The notes beneath the pieces are model-generated. The model had not been told where the DNA came from and did not search any database. It saw only the letters and a program-made list of their open reading frames with translations. Of a stretch of 7,747 nucleotides of DNA, positions 5,489 through 7,747 are shown piece by piece. Source of the stretch: Hyphomicrobiales bacterium (GTDB lineage Bacteria > Pseudomonadota > Alphaproteobacteria > Rhizobiales > Beijerinckiaceae); contig JAGWKJ010000109.1 of the NCBI GenBank assembly GCA_028865375.1, positions 1 through 7,747 on the forward strand, given 5' to 3'. Made by a program: the position numbers and the translations under genes. Every line of letters begins with the position of its first letter. The first letter of the stretch is position 1.

Positions 5489-7747
5489 GGACGCGTCGCG
5501 CCGCAGGGACGTTTCGTCCGCCAGCGGCAGGGTCAAGGTGGCGGTCGTGCCTTCGCCCGGCGCGGAATCGAGGGTCGCCGCCCCGCCGTGGAGTTCGGCG
5601 ATGGCCTTGACGATCGGGAGGCCGATTCCCGCGCCCGCGCCGCGCCCGCCCTCGCCCGCGGAGACGAAGCGCTCGAAGGCGCGCGCCGCCGCCTCCGGCG
5701 TCATGCCGCGTCCGCGGTCGGTCACCTTGAATGCGATGGCGCCGGGCCTGCGCATCGCGGCCAGCGTGACCGCGCCGCCCCGCGGCGTTGCGTCGATCGC
5801 GTTGGCGAGCAGCAACGTCAGCGCCTGGCGCAGGCGGCGCGGATCGGCGCCGAGCCGGCCGAGGCCTTCGAGCGGCAGCGCGTCGACGCGCACGCCGGCC
5901 TCGCGCGCCCTGGCCTCGACGGCGCGCGCGGCGGCCTGGAGCGCGCCAGCCGCGTCGATCTCCTCGACGCCGATCTCCAGCGCGCCGGCGTCGGCGCTGG
6001 CGAGGTCGATCACGTCGTCGACCAGCGCGCGCAAAGCGTCGGTCGCGGCGGCGACGTAGCCGAGATATTCGCCCTGCTTGGGCGACAACGGACCGGCCGC
6101 GCCCGAACGCAGAAGGTCGGAGAACCCGGCGATGCTGGTCAGCGGCGAGCGGAACTGGTGGCTGACGTGGTGCACGAAATTGTTGCGCATCGCCGCGGCC
6201 TGTTCGAGCGCGTCGTTGCGCTCCTTCAGGGCGAGCGCGGCGCGGCGGCGCTCGGTGGCGTCCTCGAAGGTGAGCAACGTCGCGCCGTCGGGCATCGGCG
6301 CGGCGACGCATTCGAACGTCGAGCCGTCGGCGCGGGCGACCGCCACCTCGAAACCGCGGCGTTCGTCGTCGAGCCCCACGATCGCCGCGCGCGCCGCCTC
6401 CCAGAATTCGGCGCCGCCCCGCGGCGCGCAGGCGCGCCTGACCTCGTCGACGTGCGGCTTGGCCTCGAGCGTTCGACGCTCGAAGCCCCACATGCGCGCG
6501 AAGGCGGGGTTGAACAGCGCGAGCCGGCCGTCGGTGCCGAAAGCCGCGACGCCCTCGCGCAGCGTGTCGAGCGTCTCGCCCTGCGCCCGCACCAGCGCGG
6601 CGAAGCGCGAAGCGAGCTCGTGGCTCTCGGTCACGTCGTCGAACAGGTAGGTCACGCCGCCGCGCGGATCGGGGCTGACGACGAGGCGGATCTTGCGGCC
6701 GTTGGGCAGCAGCCAGAGGTCGTGGACGGGCTCGGTGGCGCGGTAGGCGGCGTGCAGGTTGCGCTTCCAGTCGCGGAAATTGGCCTGCGCGGGAATGCGG
6801 TTGTGCGCGCGCAGCCGGTCGAGGATGTCGGAGTCGGAGGGACCCTGGTCGAGGAACGCGACCGACAGGCCCCAAAGTTGGCGATAGGCGGAATTGTGGA
6901 ACTCGAGCCGTTGCTGATGGCCGAAGATCGCCACGGCGGTCGGCAATTGGTCGAGCGTGCGCGCGTGGGCTTCGGCGAGGCGCCGGAGATCCTCGCGGGC
7001 GGCGTCCAGCGCCGACCGGTCGATCGCGACCCCGGCCGTGCCGCCGGGCGCCGGCGTCTCGGCGAAATCGGCCGCACGTCGCTCGCCGGCCGACGTGAAC
7101 GCGCCCTGCGAGCGCCAAGCGGCTCCGGCGTCGCGCGCCGCCGCCGCCGCATCGCGCAGCGGCCGGTCGAGCACGTCGAGCCGCCGGGCCGCGGCGTCGG
7201 CGGCGTCGCGCGCTTCCACCGCGCGCAGGTAGGCGGCGTTGGCGAATTCGAGCGCGCCGTCCGCGCCGCGCGTCCAAGCGGGATCGGGCCCGCAATCGAG
7301 CGCGGCGGCGAGCCGCGCCGCGCGCGCCAGCGTCGCCTCATGGGTGGCGCGCAGGTCGAGCAGGTCGCGCCGGTCGCCGGACACGTCGCGCACGCGCATC
7401 ACCGCGCGGCCCGATATCGGCCGGCCTTCGATCTCGACGCGACGGCCGTTGTTGGCCTGGCACGACATGCCGAACGCCACGCCGTCGGTGCGGAGCGCGT
7501 CCACGGCGGCGTCGAGCGCGCGCGCGTCGGCGGGCGCGAGCCAGGCGCCGAAGCCGAGGATGCGACGCGGCGCCGGCGCATCGAGCGCGAGCGACACGTC
7601 GCCGCGAACGTCGGGGTCCTCGCCACGCGCGCCCCATACGACGACGACTTGCCGCTCCGCCGACAGGAAAAACTCCGCCCGGTCGAGTTCGGCGCGGGTC
7701 CGGGCGAGTTCGTCGGCCAATTGCCGCTCGGCGCGCCGCCATCGCGT
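5486..7747 (-). CDS. Multi-PAS sensor histidine kinase, DivL-like, 5' end missing
   Basis: The frame stays open to the window edge, so the N-terminus, perhaps with membrane segments, is missing. A TTG at 7720 is not a credible start. Residues here count from that TTG (744 aa). The visible start is a charged coiled-coil-like helix (1-22). About four PAS-like units follow (25-110, 130-235 degenerate, 252-368, 380-490). Three share an N-x-A-[YF] motif, at N161, N276 and N404, the last two continuing to [LM]WG. The DHp helix has phospho-acceptor His521 in VSHQFRSPLTSI (codon 6160-6158). The ATPase domain (about 620-735) has G1 DRGRG (668-672), F box FERF and G2 GAGIGL (696-701). The N box reads LTLLLANA, keeping Asn640 but with Leu in place of the first Asn. 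PAS content and position before tsaE suggest the DivL family, regulators of the DivK-CckA-CtrA cell-cycle pathway; this is inference, and a generic PAS kinase is the alternative. Confidence 0.9.
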   Translation of the reverse strand, partial: TRWRRAERQLADELARTRAELDRAEFFLSAERQVVVVWGARGEDPDVRGDVSLALDAPAPRRILGFGAWLAPADARALDAAVDALRTDGVAFGMSCQANNGRRVEIEGRPISGRAVMRVRDVSGDRRDLLDLRATHEATLARAARLAAALDCGPDPAWTRGADGALEFANAAYLRAVEARDAADAAARRLDVLDRPLRDAAAAARDAGAAWRSQGAFTSAGERRAADFAETPAPGGTAGVAIDRSALDAAREDLRRLAEAHARTLDQLPTAVAIFGHQQRLEFHNSAYRQLWGLSVAFLDQGPSDSDILDRLRAHNRIPAQANFRDWKRNLHAAYRATEPVHDLWLLPNGRKIRLVVSPDPRGGVTYLFDDVTESHELASRFAALVRAQGETLDTLREGVAAFGTDGRLALFNPAFARMWGFERRTLEAKPHVDEVRRACAPRGGAEFWEAARAAIVGLDDERRGFEVAVARADGSTFECVAAPMPDGATLLTFEDATERRRAALALKERNDALEQAAAMRNNFVHHVSHQFRSPLTSIAGFSDLLRSGAAGPLSPKQGEYLGYVAAATDALRALVDDVIDLASADAGALEIGVEEIDAAGALQAAARAVEARAREAGVRVDALPLEGLGRLGADPRRLRQALTLLLANAIDATPRGGAVTLAAMRRPGAIAFKVTDRGRGMTPEAAARAFERFVSAGEGGRGAGAGIGLPIVKAIAELHGGAATLDSAPGEGTTATLTLPLADETSLRRDAS

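Noticed and set aside
3982..5610. Open frame of 542 codons on the + strand
   Set aside because: It is antisense to the TsaE fusion and the end of the kinase. Its translation is Arg-rich low-complexity sequence with no family motif, as expected in very GC-rich DNA.
5268..7295. Open frame of 675 codons on the - strand
   Set aside because: It overlaps the kinase in another frame and its product is mostly Arg, Ala and Gly. Its last part contains scraps of TsaE read from the wrong frame only.
7718..7720. TTG as the kinase start codon
   Set aside because: The frame continues without a stop to the window edge with charged helix-like sequence, so the gene is best read as cut off at its 5' end.

Overview
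The window is very GC-rich, dense coding DNA with long open shadow frames. It looks like ordinary chromosome of an alphaproteobacterium, possibly Rhodospirillales-like or Rhizobiales-like. The assignment rests on gene content: a class I polyhydroxyalkanoate (PHA) synthase, a fused TsaE/AmgK-type protein, and a multi-PAS histidine kinase directly upstream of it, an order I recall as typical of alphaproteobacteria. It is inference, not a database match.

Layout. Three genes lie on the + strand: phaC (54-2060), a fold-type I PLP aminotransferase (2186-3367) and a small uncharacterised protein (3487-3915). Two genes lie on the - strand and read toward them: a multi-PAS sensor kinase whose 5' end is cut off by the window edge (7747 to 5486), then a TsaE-phosphotransferase fusion (5481-3934). 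The two blocks converge with only 18 bp between stop codons (3916-3933). No RNA genes, insertion sequences, CRISPR arrays or prophage genes were seen.

How the genes work together. phaC makes the carbon-storage polymer PHA. The aminotransferase handles amino acids, substrate unresolved. On the - strand, the kinase stop and the tsaE start are 4 nt apart, so the two are probably co-transcribed and translationally coupled. This joins a sensor kinase of the DivL type to a protein that joins tRNA t6A synthesis (TsaE) and, by similarity, amino-sugar phosphorylation in cell-wall recycling (AmgK-like).

Points of interest. The kinase has a normal phospho-acceptor His where Caulobacter DivL has Tyr, yet lacks the first Asn of the N box. 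The AmgK-like domain has no MurU nucleotidyltransferase beside it. A run of 13 C sits in a C-rich, G-poor leader between phaC and the aminotransferase. I found no evidence of an entirely new system.
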